A stretch of 26,344 nucleotides of DNA from a virus. The notes under the pieces were generated by a model. The model was given only the letters and a program-made list of their open reading frames with translations, was not told the DNA's origin and searched no databases. Position 1 is the first letter of the stretch. Each line of letters opens with the position of its first letter. A program made the position numbers and the translations under genes. This document shows, piece by piece, positions 12,549-20,683 of the stretch. The stretch is taken from positions 1 to 26,344 of IMG/VR virus record IMGVR_UViG_3300032118_000051; one strand, written 5' to 3'.

Positions 12549-14416
12549 TACACTCTGTCCGATCCAAAGATAATTTGATCAATATTAACAATAGCTACAG
12601 TATTAAATAGTGCTATACAAGACCACGGTGTCCATCTAATTTTTTTGCTATCCATACCATTAGAATAATTACCGACTAACAAACTTTTATCTGGCGACAC
12701 GATATAAATTTCATGCTGAATAGGAGCATTTACGATTTGAATATTGCTAAAACTAGTTCTGGCTTGATCCCTCCAAGCTTTTTCTATTTTCCAGCTAAGT
12801 TCTGGAATTTGATATCTGCCATTAAATATGGTAACACCAGCGTAAGTACAAACGATGAGAAAGTCTACCGAGTTGCTACCAGAATCTAAAACAGTTGCAA
12901 TTCCATGAACTGGAGTGCCAAGAGCATTGTCTACAACAGTTTCGGACCAACTACTAGGAGAGTCGCCATTATCAACATAACTAACAGTTCTTGATCTTTT
13001 AAATATGTATAGTACATCTCTCATTTCTTGAGTATTAGTTACAGGATTGCCATCTAATGTAACTACGATAAGTCCATCAATTTGATTAATTGCTTCAGGT
13101 TCACCTACCTGAGAGACTAAAACTAAACTAATATCAGTATAAGTAGCACCAATACAGAGTCTATTATGATATAAGCCTAGAGTGGCACCGGCTGGAATTT
13201 CAGAATAGTTATCAAATAAGTGTGAAGCATCTGATAATAAATCAGCATCATAAAATGAAATATCATTTAAAAATAAATCTGTATTATTATTTATAGTAGC
13301 ATTAGGGACAAAAAATAAATCATACCCTTCTAAATCTCCATTAAATCCAGTTATTCTAAGACTTGCTACTAAATGCCTCTTAACTACATGAGAATCAGGT
13401 GAAACATCAACTGAAGTAAATGAAACAGATAATGTTGCTGAAGTCGTGAAAGATGTTAATAATCCAGGTGGAGATAAATAACCTGTATCAGTCTCAGAAA
13501 CAAAACCAAATATATGAACTCCTGCATCTGTATGACCAGCAGCACCATTACCTACTGTCATAGTTCCAGCTAATGCAGCTCCAGCAGCCTTTCTAGCAGC
13601 AGTTCCATCACCGTTATAAACATATAAAAATTGACCCTGTAATCCTCTATCAATACCCAATGAACTTGTAATAATAGCAGTATTTAAGGTAGGAACATTA
13701 GCACCTAATGCTCCATCAGCAGTATTATCAGTAAATACAGTAGTTGTGTTATCTGCTATTGTTGTGAGAAGTTTTAATTGGGTTCCAGCAGCTATAGTCC
13801 TATAAATATTTCTAGCTGTTGCTACTCCTGAAGGATCAACTGGTATAACAGATAAATCTACTTGTTGATTAGGACCAGCAACAACTAGTACAGATCTTAA
13901 AGGTGAAGCAGTAGTCTCACCTGTTGGTGTTACAAATGTAGAAGCATATTGATGTAATCCAGCATTAACACCAGCTCCGGCTACGGCTGTGGCAATTAAT
14001 CCAATATTTGGAGCCGGTGTTGTAGCTTGTTGTGGTGCAAAAGGACTAATATATCCTCTACCTGCATATGGTTGAAATGCAAAATCAGTCATTCCATCTA
14101 TAGTTAATAAAGGACCAAATACTGTAGTTGAATCTACTATATGAAATATTTCGCCAAAACCAGTAACTGTGTTTTTAACTAAAATAATTAATGTATTAGC
14201 AGATTGAGTTGCATAATTATATATTCTTTTTATATTTTCTAATGGAACTAAGACATCCTGGCTTAAACCAATACCATCACGACTTCCAAAAGAAGAAGTA
14301 GCAATAAATTTAATATTATCACAATCGGTGAAATGATCAGATGGAACTTCATCTTCGCTTCCACGCTTCCACCAACCATTGAAGTTAGTAATCGGTGTTG
14401 GAGTATGATCTCTCAT
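12548..14416 (-). CDS. Tail hub/DNA stabilisation protein (P22 gp10-like, propeller-like)
   Basis: A 622-aa beta-rich protein. The N-terminus (NFNGWWKRGSEDEVPSDHFTDCDNI) names itself as the 'gold-standard' opening of podovirus tail-hub proteins that plug the portal channel. The middle (about residues 145-245) looks like a fibronectin-III-type insert (STFVTPTGETTASPLRS, then ARNIYRT). The C-terminal half repeats blade-like strands (DVLYIFKRSRTVSYVDNGD, LGTPVHGIATVLDSG, VTIFNGRYQIPELSWKI), consistent with a beta-propeller. The preceding gene is a gp4-like adaptor, which is the order seen in P22-type tails. The assignment rests on fold pattern and order rather than on close identity. The start is six bases from the adaptor stop, and a ribosome site is weak. 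Confidence 0.65.
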   Translation of the reverse strand: MRDHTPTPITNFNGWWKRGSEDEVPSDHFTDCDNIKFIATSSFGSRDGIGLSQDVLVPLENIKRIYNYATQSANTLIILVKNTVTGFGEIFHIVDSTTVFGPLLTIDGMTDFAFQPYAGRGYISPFAPQQATTPAPNIGLIATAVAGAGVNAGLHQYASTFVTPTGETTASPLRSVLVVAGPNQQVDLSVIPVDPSGVATARNIYRTIAAGTQLKLLTTIADNTTTVFTDNTADGALGANVPTLNTAIITSSLGIDRGLQGQFLYVYNGDGTAARKAAGAALAGTMTVGNGAAGHTDAGVHIFGFVSETDTGYLSPPGLLTSFTTSATLSVSFTSVDVSPDSHVVKRHLVASLRITGFNGDLEGYDLFFVPNATINNNTDLFLNDISFYDADLLSDASHLFDNYSEIPAGATLGLYHNRLCIGATYTDISLVLVSQVGEPEAINQIDGLIVVTLDGNPVTNTQEMRDVLYIFKRSRTVSYVDNGDSPSSWSETVVDNALGTPVHGIATVLDSGSNSVDFLIVCTYAGVTIFNGRYQIPELSWKIEKAWRDQARTSFSNIQIVNAPIQHEIYIVSPDKSLLVGNYSNGMDSKKIRWTPWSCIALFNTVAIVNIDQIIFGSDRV

Positions 14417-14421
14417 ATTAA

Positions 14422-15117
14422 TTAGTATGAAGTTCCTCTTCTCTTAAAGGATGCTCTAAATGGTCTACGTCTTGTAATAATTGATTGCATACCTTTAACT
14501 GGAATGCCTAACGCTCTGCTTAATGCTGTGCCTGTGAGAGCATCTAAAGCCATTGCTCTAGTTGGATTTTCTCCTACAAACATTGAGCATAAAGCAGCTG
14601 TTTTATATTCTAAGTATGTTTTAACATTAGTAAATGGAAGATTTACATTAATATCTTTAATTAAAATTGGGGTATTAAATATTGATGCAATATAATCTAA
14701 TTTTAAGTCAATATCAGCATTAGCAGGTACTAAATTGATCCTTCCACCTTCCCAAGCATAAATTAAAAACATGGAAATTGTAGTATTATCTTCTAAATAA
14801 TGTGGAATAAACTCCTTCTTGACTACTGGAGTCCAATTATTTAATCCGGTTGGGGACTCCCATAGTTGTTGAAGCTCGATGAAATCAGATGGCAGCGCAG
14901 GAACTGTGTCTATTCCTAATCTATCAATACCAGATTTAATTTTGATAGCTTTACTAGTCTCATTTGTAATTGGAATATCATTTAACTCATATAACTCTTG
15001 TAATTCATCCAGTGCAAGATTAAAATATGGTAAACAAGCAGTATTAGTATACTGTTGTTGTCCTGTATCATTCATCAATGAAGCAACGATTTTAATTATA
15101 TCATTTGGTTTAGGCAT
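14422..15117 (-). CDS. Head-to-tail adaptor (P22 gp4-like)
   Basis: A 231-aa mostly helical protein. It begins with a helical bundle (PNDIIKIVASLMNDTGQQQY, then LPYFNLALDELQELYELNDI), followed by strands in ALPSDFIELQQLWES and GRINLVPANADIDLKLDY. A second helical region contains YLEYKTAALCSMFVGENPTRA. The C-terminus is strongly basic (TRRRPFRASFKRRG). This pattern is that of adaptor proteins which assemble in a 12-fold ring under the portal. It precedes the tail hub gene, as in P22-like tails. It starts three bases after the upstream stop. Confidence 0.65.
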   Translation of the reverse strand: MPKPNDIIKIVASLMNDTGQQQYTNTACLPYFNLALDELQELYELNDIPITNETSKAIKIKSGIDRLGIDTVPALPSDFIELQQLWESPTGLNNWTPVVKKEFIPHYLEDNTTISMFLIYAWEGGRINLVPANADIDLKLDYIASIFNTPILIKDINVNLPFTNVKTYLEYKTAALCSMFVGENPTRAMALDALTGTALSRALGIPVKGMQSIITRRRPFRASFKRRGTSY

Positions 15118-15120
15118 TTT

Positions 15121-15477
15121 TTATGTCCAGATGAGCCGAACTCCTACGATAGTAGCAGCAGCATTCAGTACTAGGCTTACAAATGTAGTATTTAATGCTA
15201 TGCTAGTGGGATCAGTTAAATGTAATGGAATTCCAGTATCTCCACCAACTCCTTTAAGTGTAATTAAATTTGTATTAGCAGTAGGGGGGATAATTGTTAA
15301 GCCAGTTATTACTAATCCGCTAACAACTGGAGCTGTTATCGTATTAGGTCCAGAAGCTAATGTTTGAATAATAGCTTCACCTGCTGATACTGCATTATCT
15401 AATGCTGACTGAATTAATCCAACAGTTATATCTCCTGAGAATTGAATCTGAACGGTGCGACTAGATGTTATTGACAT
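15121..15477 (-). CDS. Hypothetical beta-rich virion protein, 118 aa
   Basis: An all-beta protein of 118 aa. It has a Thr/Ser-rich N-terminus (SITSSRTVQIQFSGDITVG), a helix (IQSALDNAVSAGEAIIQTLA), and a C-terminal strand block with ITLKGVGGDTGIPLHLTDPT and ending VGVRLIWT. This resembles small structural proteins found beside adaptors in other phages, but I cannot name the family. It has no enzymatic residues and no membrane segment. It is joined to the upstream zinc-ribbon gene by a TAATG junction. A head-completion, fibre-base or decoration role is possible. Confidence 0.6.
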   Translation of the reverse strand: MSITSSRTVQIQFSGDITVGLIQSALDNAVSAGEAIIQTLASGPNTITAPVVSGLVITGLTIIPPTANTNLITLKGVGGDTGIPLHLTDPTSIALNTTFVSLVLNAAATIVGVRLIWT

Positions 15478-16202
15478 TATACAGCAAATTTAATGTCTTT
15501 TGAGAGTGGATTATCAGAATCAATAGCTTTGCAAGAAGGACAAATAGGATACAGAGGATTCCTCAAGCTACCACAGAATTTGCATGGCTTGAGTTCAGCA
15601 GCTTGAAAGTCTCTTAACCAAGGTTTCTCATTGAAATTTAACGCTCTAGCAGCTAGACGCATATCATCATGAATTACAAGAGGATTATTGTTAGAACGTG
15701 CCCAAAGACTATCTGCAAGACGAACTAAAACCTTGAACCAGTTAGTTTGACGATTTTTAGCATTTTCTAATTCAGTTTTAAAATTAGTTTTAACTTGTAG
15801 ACTAGTATGTGGACCTAAAGCAAAAAATAATCCCGGCATACAATCAGCCATATCGCACCCTAGCATTCCATTACAGTAATCTTTGACAATAGATTCAGCT
15901 ACTTGAATGCTACTAACAGGAATTTCTAACATAGGTTGATCAATATCAATATCTTTCCACCAACTAGAACTACCAACTACTAGAATTCCAGGTTCTTCAT
16001 ATGTTCCAGATGGAATAATAAACCTACCTGGCTCAATTGTATGTTTGACTTCAACAATTTCTTTAGGAAACACACTTACAATAGTGCATTTATCCATTGG
16101 GTTCTTAACAGACCTAATAAGTCTACGATTATTTAATAAAGCATTAGTAAACGCCATCTGGGTGTTACCGGCTCGAATTGGTACTCCAACTTCTTCAGAC
16201 AT
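15477..16202 (-). CDS. Hypothetical 241-aa protein with C-terminal zinc ribbon
   Basis: A two-part protein. Residues 1-130 are beta-rich (CTIVSVFPKEIVEVKHTIEP, GTYEEPGILVVGSSSWWK) with three extra cysteines (C110, C116, C121). Residues 135-200 are helical. The C-terminus carries a clear zinc ribbon, CKFC (C207, C210) and CPSC (C221, C224), of rubredoxin-knuckle type. It sits among head and connector genes, so it is probably a structural or assembly protein, perhaps contacting DNA or another virion protein through the ribbon. A good ribosome site (GAGAGGAAG) precedes the ATG. No enzyme function is visible and the family name is unknown to me. Confidence 0.7.
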   Translation of the reverse strand: MSEEVGVPIRAGNTQMAFTNALLNNRRLIRSVKNPMDKCTIVSVFPKEIVEVKHTIEPGRFIIPSGTYEEPGILVVGSSSWWKDIDIDQPMLEIPVSSIQVAESIVKDYCNGMLGCDMADCMPGLFFALGPHTSLQVKTNFKTELENAKNRQTNWFKVLVRLADSLWARSNNNPLVIHDDMRLAARALNFNEKPWLRDFQAAELKPCKFCGSLRNPLYPICPSCKAIDSDNPLSKDIKFAV

Positions 16203-16223
16203 TTCTTCCTCTCTTTTTTGATA

Positions 16224-16760
16224 TTATTGTATCGTGGTGTTTCCAGGAACAATAATACCAGTTCCTTGAGATAAGTGATCAGTTACATCAGTTTCATTAC
16301 CGAATAAATCATCTTCGACTCTCTTAATATGAGCTAAATGCTCTTCTGGAGACACATTCTTATCTTTATATCTTGTAAAAGTGTTAGCACCTTGAATATT
16401 ACTAAGTAATGATTCAATTACGTGCATACACCCATCAAAGAAGGGAGGAAGATACTTACCATTTTTATCTTGGAATACCCAAGCCGGCTCGTATGAAATC
16501 TTTGATACAAGATCAGTTTCACCAACGATGGGAACTAATCTCTCTAATATGTATTTAGCTTTAATATATTGCCTATATTTAGGTAATTCACGAACTTCTG
16601 GATAAATCAGTTCAAAGCCTTCATCAGTGAAATCTGTAAGTCGTTTCTCAAACTGATCATCAGAGAACACGACTCTAAATCTAGGAGTATTACCAAATTC
16701 AGTTCCATATCTTTCCACTAACTTCTTATTAATGTCTGCGATTGGCTCTCGAAGTTCCAT
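16224..16760 (-). CDS. Hypothetical head-region protein, 178 aa
   Basis: A 178-aa soluble alpha/beta protein. It has a helix-rich N-terminus (PIADINKKLVERYG), a strand region (TPRFRVVFSDDQFEKR), then ELIYPEVRELPKYRQYIKAK and YEPAWVFQDKNGKYLPPFF. The latter part is helical (CMHVIESLLSNIQG) and ends in a flexible Gly/Thr-rich tail. No known catalytic motif appears. It is made from the same late transcript as its neighbours but is preceded by a 90-base leader with a 10-bp inverted repeat and no obvious ribosome site. The position, between the beta-helix gene and the zinc-ribbon gene, suggests a virion or assembly role. Confidence 0.65.
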   Translation of the reverse strand: MELREPIADINKKLVERYGTEFGNTPRFRVVFSDDQFEKRLTDFTDEGFELIYPEVRELPKYRQYIKAKYILERLVPIVGETDLVSKISYEPAWVFQDKNGKYLPPFFDGCMHVIESLLSNIQGANTFTRYKDKNVSPEEHLAHIKRVEDDLFGNETDVTDHLSQGTGIIVPGNTTIQ

Positions 16761-16770
16761 AAAATTTTTG

Positions 16771-16811
16771 TGTAGCTTTTCTTTTACTAGATTCTCACCC
16801 TAAAAGCTACA
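16771..16811 (-). promoter_or_regulatory. Long inverted repeat in the leader of the 178-aa gene
   Basis: In mRNA sense, TGTAGCTTTT pairs perfectly with AAAAGCTACA, separated by 21 bases. With one bulged base the stem extends further on the outer side (TTTTG against CAAAA). It ends about 10 bases before the ATG at 16758-16760. There is no U-run after the 3' arm in either direction, so it does not look like a simple terminator. It may be an RNA-processing, stability or translation-control element. Confidence 0.6.
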
Positions 16812-16850
16812 AAAGGGGATGAGCCTAGCTCTTATCGAGAGAGATTAATC

Positions 16851-17759
16851 CTACGCAGGAACAGTAGCAATAGGAACGGTCGAATCAAATGCCATATTAC
16901 TCCACTGTCCTGTAGTTCCAGACTTATAACCCTTAGCAATGGTGATATCAGCAATAACATCCTTGAATCTATTTTCGATAACAACAGTATCAGTTCCACC
17001 TAAGAAGTTGATACGATTACCAACGGTAACAGGGTTAGTCGAATATAACACGTTACCCTGAACTAGATAGCGATCACCAACTACGAAAACATCATTAGCA
17101 TTCTGAACAAATTTATTTCCACGAATAGTACCATGACTTGTATTTGCAATACCAGCACCCGCAGTAGACTTGATAGCATGACCACCAGCACCAGTTAATG
17201 CTTCAAATATGCAACCTTCAATTCTAATTTTCTTAACTTCGATAAGTTCAACACCATGACCTGCTGAGCCACCTGTAGTAAAGTAGCAATCTTCAACAGA
17301 ACCATGAGACGAATCAGGAATAGCTGTAGTTTCACGTCTATCAAATGTAATACAAGCAGAAGCAGCTACAGGAGCAAATTGAATATTAACGAAACTCCAA
17401 CCTTGTGCGACAACTCTAATTAATGGTGTAGTAGCTACAGGAGAAGCAGGAGCTAACCAAGAAGCTCCACCACCTGTAGGAACTCCACCAGATGTAGCTT
17501 GTCTTGGATCATTAGCAGAACCTAATACAGTAACATCATATACAACAGGTGCAGTAGCCTGCTCTTTAAGAACACCAGATAAAAGAATTAAATCTCTATT
17601 ACGAAGATTAGGTGATAAGTCAGCAAATGTAGTAAATGAACCTCTTGGACCACCACCTTGAGGAAACAGATACCATACTCTATTTATAACTTGATTCCCA
17701 ACTAAGGCAACTCGATTATCAATCTGTTGCTGTTCTCTCCAGTAATTGCGCATTGTCAT
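16851..17759 (-). CDS. Right-handed beta-helix protein, 302 aa
   Basis: A 302-aa protein dominated by the short-strand ladder typical of right-handed parallel beta-helices. Rungs include FVNIQFAPVAASACITFD, then HGVELIEVKKIRIEGCIFE, HAIKSTAGAGIANTSHGTIRGNK, VFVVGDRYLVQGNVLYS and TVVIENRFKDVIADITI. The repeated G-N-x-F/V and E-x-C-x-F pattern matches pectate-lyase or tailspike folds. The N-terminus (NYWREQQQIDNRVALVGNQ) is helical and may attach it to the particle. It lies in the head module, between the coat-associated gene and head-completion genes, not among tail fibres, so it may decorate the capsid or be a spike. The ATG has GGAG upstream and a structured 94-base leader. Confidence 0.7.
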   Translation of the reverse strand: MTMRNYWREQQQIDNRVALVGNQVINRVWYLFPQGGGPRGSFTTFADLSPNLRNRDLILLSGVLKEQATAPVVYDVTVLGSANDPRQATSGGVPTGGGASWLAPASPVATTPLIRVVAQGWSFVNIQFAPVAASACITFDRRETTAIPDSSHGSVEDCYFTTGGSAGHGVELIEVKKIRIEGCIFEALTGAGGHAIKSTAGAGIANTSHGTIRGNKFVQNANDVFVVGDRYLVQGNVLYSTNPVTVGNRINFLGGTDTVVIENRFKDVIADITIAKGYKSGTTGQWSNMAFDSTVPIATVPA

Positions 17760-17775
17760 TTTTAGTTCTCCAGCT

Positions 17776-17810
17776 CTTTCTGAGCCAACGCCTTGCGGCG
17801 CCAGAGAAAG
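17776..17810 (-). promoter_or_regulatory. Hairpin with GNRA tetraloop in the leader of the beta-helix gene
   Basis: In mRNA sense, CTGGCGCC and GGCGTTGG form a stem (with G-U wobbles) closed by a GCAA loop (17793-17796), and CTTTCT pairs with AGAAAG at the base, leaving a small bulge. It follows the first hairpin directly and lies 17 bases before the ATG. A GNRA-capped stem is very stable. It may set mRNA ends, slow ribosomes or partly stop transcription between coat and downstream genes. Confidence 0.55.
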
Positions 17811-17845
17811 GAGATGAGAAGTTCAGAATTAAACCTCTCATCTCC
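17810..17845 (-). promoter_or_regulatory. Ten-base-pair hairpin after the 104-aa gene
   Basis: In mRNA sense, GGAGATGAGA pairs perfectly with TCTCATCTCC, and the stem can extend inward by about five more pairs with wobbles (GGTTT against GAACT) around a loop of about six bases. It begins eight bases after the stop of the 104-aa gene. The run after the 3' arm is TTTCTCT, a weak U-tract, so a partial terminator lowering expression beyond the coat genes is possible but unproven. Confidence 0.55.
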
Positions 17846-17853
17846 CATTTGAT

Positions 17854-18168
17854 TTACGTCACAGTCATTGGATAGTAAAGAGCAGTAACAGGATCATAGA
17901 ACAGTAATACAGGTCTATTAGTGATAGTAGTGTAGGCAATAGCGATGTTACCTCCAGTATTAAAACCATTCGCTGTTCCAGTAGTCCACCTAAATGCTAA
18001 CATATGGGCGCCCGTAACAGGAGGAGTGATAGTAGTTACTGGAGTAGTTCCTGAAATAGTGCTAAGAAATGTCTGTGGTGCAATAGTAGCAGCAGAAGCA
18101 ATTACAGGTGGAGTAGGCTGTTTATCACTTTGTACAGAAGAAAGATTTTGGAAGAGGTTATCACTCAT
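17854..18168 (-). CDS. Hypothetical coat-associated beta-rich protein, 104 aa
   Basis: A 104-aa protein with a Pro/Ala/Thr-rich N-terminal half (QPTPPVIASAATIAPQTF) and a beta-sandwich-like C-terminal half (TPVTTITPPVTGAHMLAFRW, ITNRPVLLFYDPVTALYYP). It follows the coat gene by 11 bases, with a GGAG ribosome site, so it may be made in large amounts. A head decoration or fibre-attachment role is possible by position. It is followed by the structured leader, which could mark the end of a high-expression segment. No firm family. Confidence 0.65.
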   Translation of the reverse strand: MSDNLFQNLSSVQSDKQPTPPVIASAATIAPQTFLSTISGTTPVTTITPPVTGAHMLAFRWTTGTANGFNTGGNIAIAYTTITNRPVLLFYDPVTALYYPMTVT

Positions 18169-18179
18169 TTTATTTTCTC

Positions 18180-19433
18180 CTAGTATCCAGAAGGGATAGC
18201 TAATGCGTCAATATATGCTGTAGCAGCAGGATTCAAAACAAATGTCTGGAATCCAACCACCATATAGAAAATATCAGCCGCAGCAACTCCACCAGATGCA
18301 CCCCTTAGTTCAAAAATACGACGACCATCTGATGTATAGAAGCCAATTGGCAATATTTCAGCACGTCCCCAAACAGAACTAACAACAAAATCAATACGTT
18401 TCTTAGACCAGTTAAAGTGGGTCTTAATAGGAGCACCAGCAAGCTGCATATTATCACCAAAATACATGTTAAGAGCTTCATCTTTAGGTGCTTTATGAAT
18501 AATAGAAATTAACTGCCCAATTTCCTCATAAGCTTGTGCTTGACAAGGATGGGTCCATGCCGTAGGGTCAAAATTATTATCAATACCAACCCTATTACCA
18601 ATCTTATTAATAGCTAATCGAGGTGAAGGTAAAGATAAAGGAGCATTATTACCATTAACACGGTTAGACCTAATTTCAGGAGTAGTAGCCCTATCATAAC
18701 CTAACCAAGTACCAGTAGAAGCATTACTGTGATGATACTGAACACCATATAGACCAGGTAGAGCAGTAGGATTGGAAATACCATCAACAACAAGAACATC
18801 AGTAGCAATAGCACCTGAAATAGCTGGAGTAACATCAATAATCTTATTTTCAACGTCCCACTTAGTAATAACCCCTTTACCTCTAAATGTAGCTAATGTA
18901 GCATCATAAACTTGAACGACCTGATCATATCGAACTAACCTAGCTCCATATTCAGTATCAAGAGTATAAGTATCTACACCAGCACTAGTTGATACAACAC
19001 TAATGGTTCCAACCTGACCAGTACCAGTACCTTGTAATTGAGCATCTAACTGTCGCTTAATTTCAACAGTAGCACCTGCCGTTAATCTCCTAACTGCGTT
19101 AATAACAGATTTACGACGGTCATCAGTAGACCACTGAGTTAATTTAGTATATTCAATATTCTCTGATAGAAACACAGGTCGTAGAACGGCCTTATCCCAA
19201 GTTGGACCGCCACCACGTCCCATATCTCCACCATCAGGATTAAAATATTGGAATCTACCACCAGGACGTAATTCCATAGGTGCTCTCATTTCACGATATG
19301 AAACTACCTCTACATCACGCTTTTTAATATTACCTAAGAAACCATCATCACTTTCAAACACAGTTGTTACTTTCGGAAGAACCTTTTCAAGTTCTGTTCC
19401 GGCAACAACAGATTCTACAACAGCACCTGGCAT
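18180..19433 (-). CDS. Major capsid (coat) protein, 417 aa
   Basis: Called from order (portal, scaffold, then this), length and composition. It has a mixed alpha/beta sequence with an N-terminal arm (MPGAVVESVVAGTELEKVLPK), an extended region rich in Gly (RPGGRFQYFNPDGG), then ENIEYTKLTQW and a helix (RRKSVINAVRRLTAGATVEI), like the E-loop and spine helix of HK97-fold coats. An insertion of strands lies in the middle (for example VVSTSAGVDTYTLDTEYG). The C-terminal part has YEEIGQLISIIHKAP and a final strand block. No protease domain is present. A good ribosome site (TAGGAG) precedes the ATG, and a small hairpin covers the preceding stop. Confidence 0.8.
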   Translation of the reverse strand: MPGAVVESVVAGTELEKVLPKVTTVFESDDGFLGNIKKRDVEVVSYREMRAPMELRPGGRFQYFNPDGGDMGRGGGPTWDKAVLRPVFLSENIEYTKLTQWSTDDRRKSVINAVRRLTAGATVEIKRQLDAQLQGTGTGQVGTISVVSTSAGVDTYTLDTEYGARLVRYDQVVQVYDATLATFRGKGVITKWDVENKIIDVTPAISGAIATDVLVVDGISNPTALPGLYGVQYHHSNASTGTWLGYDRATTPEIRSNRVNGNNAPLSLPSPRLAINKIGNRVGIDNNFDPTAWTHPCQAQAYEEIGQLISIIHKAPKDEALNMYFGDNMQLAGAPIKTHFNWSKKRIDFVVSSVWGRAEILPIGFYTSDGRRIFELRGASGGVAAADIFYMVVGFQTFVLNPAATAYIDALAIPSGY

Positions 19434-19446
19434 TTAGACTCCTATC

Positions 19447-19461
19447 AGACCATTAAGGTCT
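19447..19461 (-). promoter_or_regulatory. Small hairpin between scaffold stop and coat ribosome site
   Basis: In mRNA sense AGACC pairs with GGTCT around a TTAAT loop, covering most of the scaffold TAG and ending just upstream of TAGGAG, the ribosome site for the coat protein gene. It is only five base pairs, so a role in tuning coat translation is tentative. Confidence 0.35.
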
Positions 19462-20683
19462 AGTCACGCATGAAAAAATCACTTACGGATTCACCTTTTT
19501 TCATCTCGTTCTTACCCTTTGGCTGAGATGGTCGGCCAGTTGGAATAGTTCTCCGCGTTGGAGTTTCTTCTTCTACTTCTTCGGTTTCCCTTTTTGAGGG
19601 AGTTGCGTCTTTTAGAGCTTCTGCTCTAGCTTTGAGAATCGCATTCTTCAAATTTGCTTTAGCTCTAGAGAGATAGTAAGACTCAATCTTGCCTTGCGAG
19701 TCCTTTGAGAATTTGCTCTCAAATGATGCTCTCCAGAGTTTATCTAAATTCTTAACTACAGAGGAATCACTTCCAATAGCATCAGTAAGATATTTCATAG
19801 CGTCATTTACAGCATTCTTCTTAACATATGAAGACATTTTACTTCTAGGATCAATATATTCAGAGATAGTTGCTCTTAATCTATTATCTACTCTTGTTTG
19901 CATCTCATCACGAGATGTTTCAAATCTCTCTTTTACTAGAGAAAGTCTTTCCTGCTCTACTTCGTTCTTTCCAGCATCTTCGTTTTTAGGCACGCGGAGT
20001 GTAGGAGTAGTAAATTTGCTAGAACCAAAAACAAATTGATTAACAAGTAATGCTGCTTGTTTTAAATCATCATTATCTGTATCATTAGCTTCCTGAACCA
20101 TTTCCATAATAAGACGCTTATTTAAATTTCCAACAACATGAAAATATGCTTCTTTATCAACTTTAGCCAGAGTTGGAAGATATTCATCTACGATAATATT
20201 AAAAGCTTTCTCATCAGATGATTTAACATTTTTTAAAATTTCTTCTGTCTTACCACTTAGTAACTGATTCTCGAAATCATGAAATACTTCAGCTTTCTCA
20301 GCTATTTCTTTAGCATCATCAAATGAACCGAATAACTCATTATATTGTCTATCCCGATACATAATTTTTTCCATAAATGGAAAATCTTTAAATAAATCAG
20401 GATACTTTTTAAGAATCTCTTTCTTACGAGGCGGAGCTTCGATATCAATATCTTCATCCGGCTTAGATAAATCTAGCTTTTCAATATCTTCATCAGGCTC
20501 AAGTATTTCTAATTCGTCATCTTCTTCATCTTTTACTGGAGGTTCATCATCTTCTTTAGGCTTAGCTTCTTTCTTTTCAGGCTTAACAGGTTCTTCATCA
20601 TCAATAGTCTTAAATAGATCATTAATTTCATCAGCCGTCTTAGGTGTTGCCGGCTTTGCGTCAGGAGACAGGATTTCGGGCAT
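19460..20683 (-). CDS. Scaffolding protein, 407 aa
   Basis: A very charged, mostly helical protein directly between portal and coat, the usual place of the scaffold that guides procapsid assembly. The first 110 residues are acidic and disordered (EEPVKPEKKEAKPKEDDEP, then DDELEILEPDEDIEKLD). After this come helices (KEILKKYPDLFKDFPFMEK, YNELFGSFDDAKEIAEKAE, ERLSLVKERFETSRDEMQTR), and a basic C-terminal segment (TRRTIPTGRPSQPKGKNEMK) suitable for binding the coat protein. No protease triad is visible. Its start overlaps the 3' end of the portal gene by 23 bases and is preceded by GAGGA. Confidence 0.75.
   Translation of the reverse strand: MPEILSPDAKPATPKTADEINDLFKTIDDEEPVKPEKKEAKPKEDDEPPVKDEEDDELEILEPDEDIEKLDLSKPDEDIDIEAPPRKKEILKKYPDLFKDFPFMEKIMYRDRQYNELFGSFDDAKEIAEKAEVFHDFENQLLSGKTEEILKNVKSSDEKAFNIIVDEYLPTLAKVDKEAYFHVVGNLNKRLIMEMVQEANDTDNDDLKQAALLVNQFVFGSSKFTTPTLRVPKNEDAGKNEVEQERLSLVKERFETSRDEMQTRVDNRLRATISEYIDPRSKMSSYVKKNAVNDAMKYLTDAIGSDSSVVKNLDKLWRASFESKFSKDSQGKIESYYLSRAKANLKNAILKARAEALKDATPSKRETEEVEEETPTRRTIPTGRPSQPKGKNEMKKGESVSDFFMRD

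Noticed and set aside
14879-15367. A 162-codon frame antisense to the adaptor and the 118-aa gene
   Set aside because: It spans two well-supported late genes and looks like the complement of their codons, with no coupling or ribosome signal.
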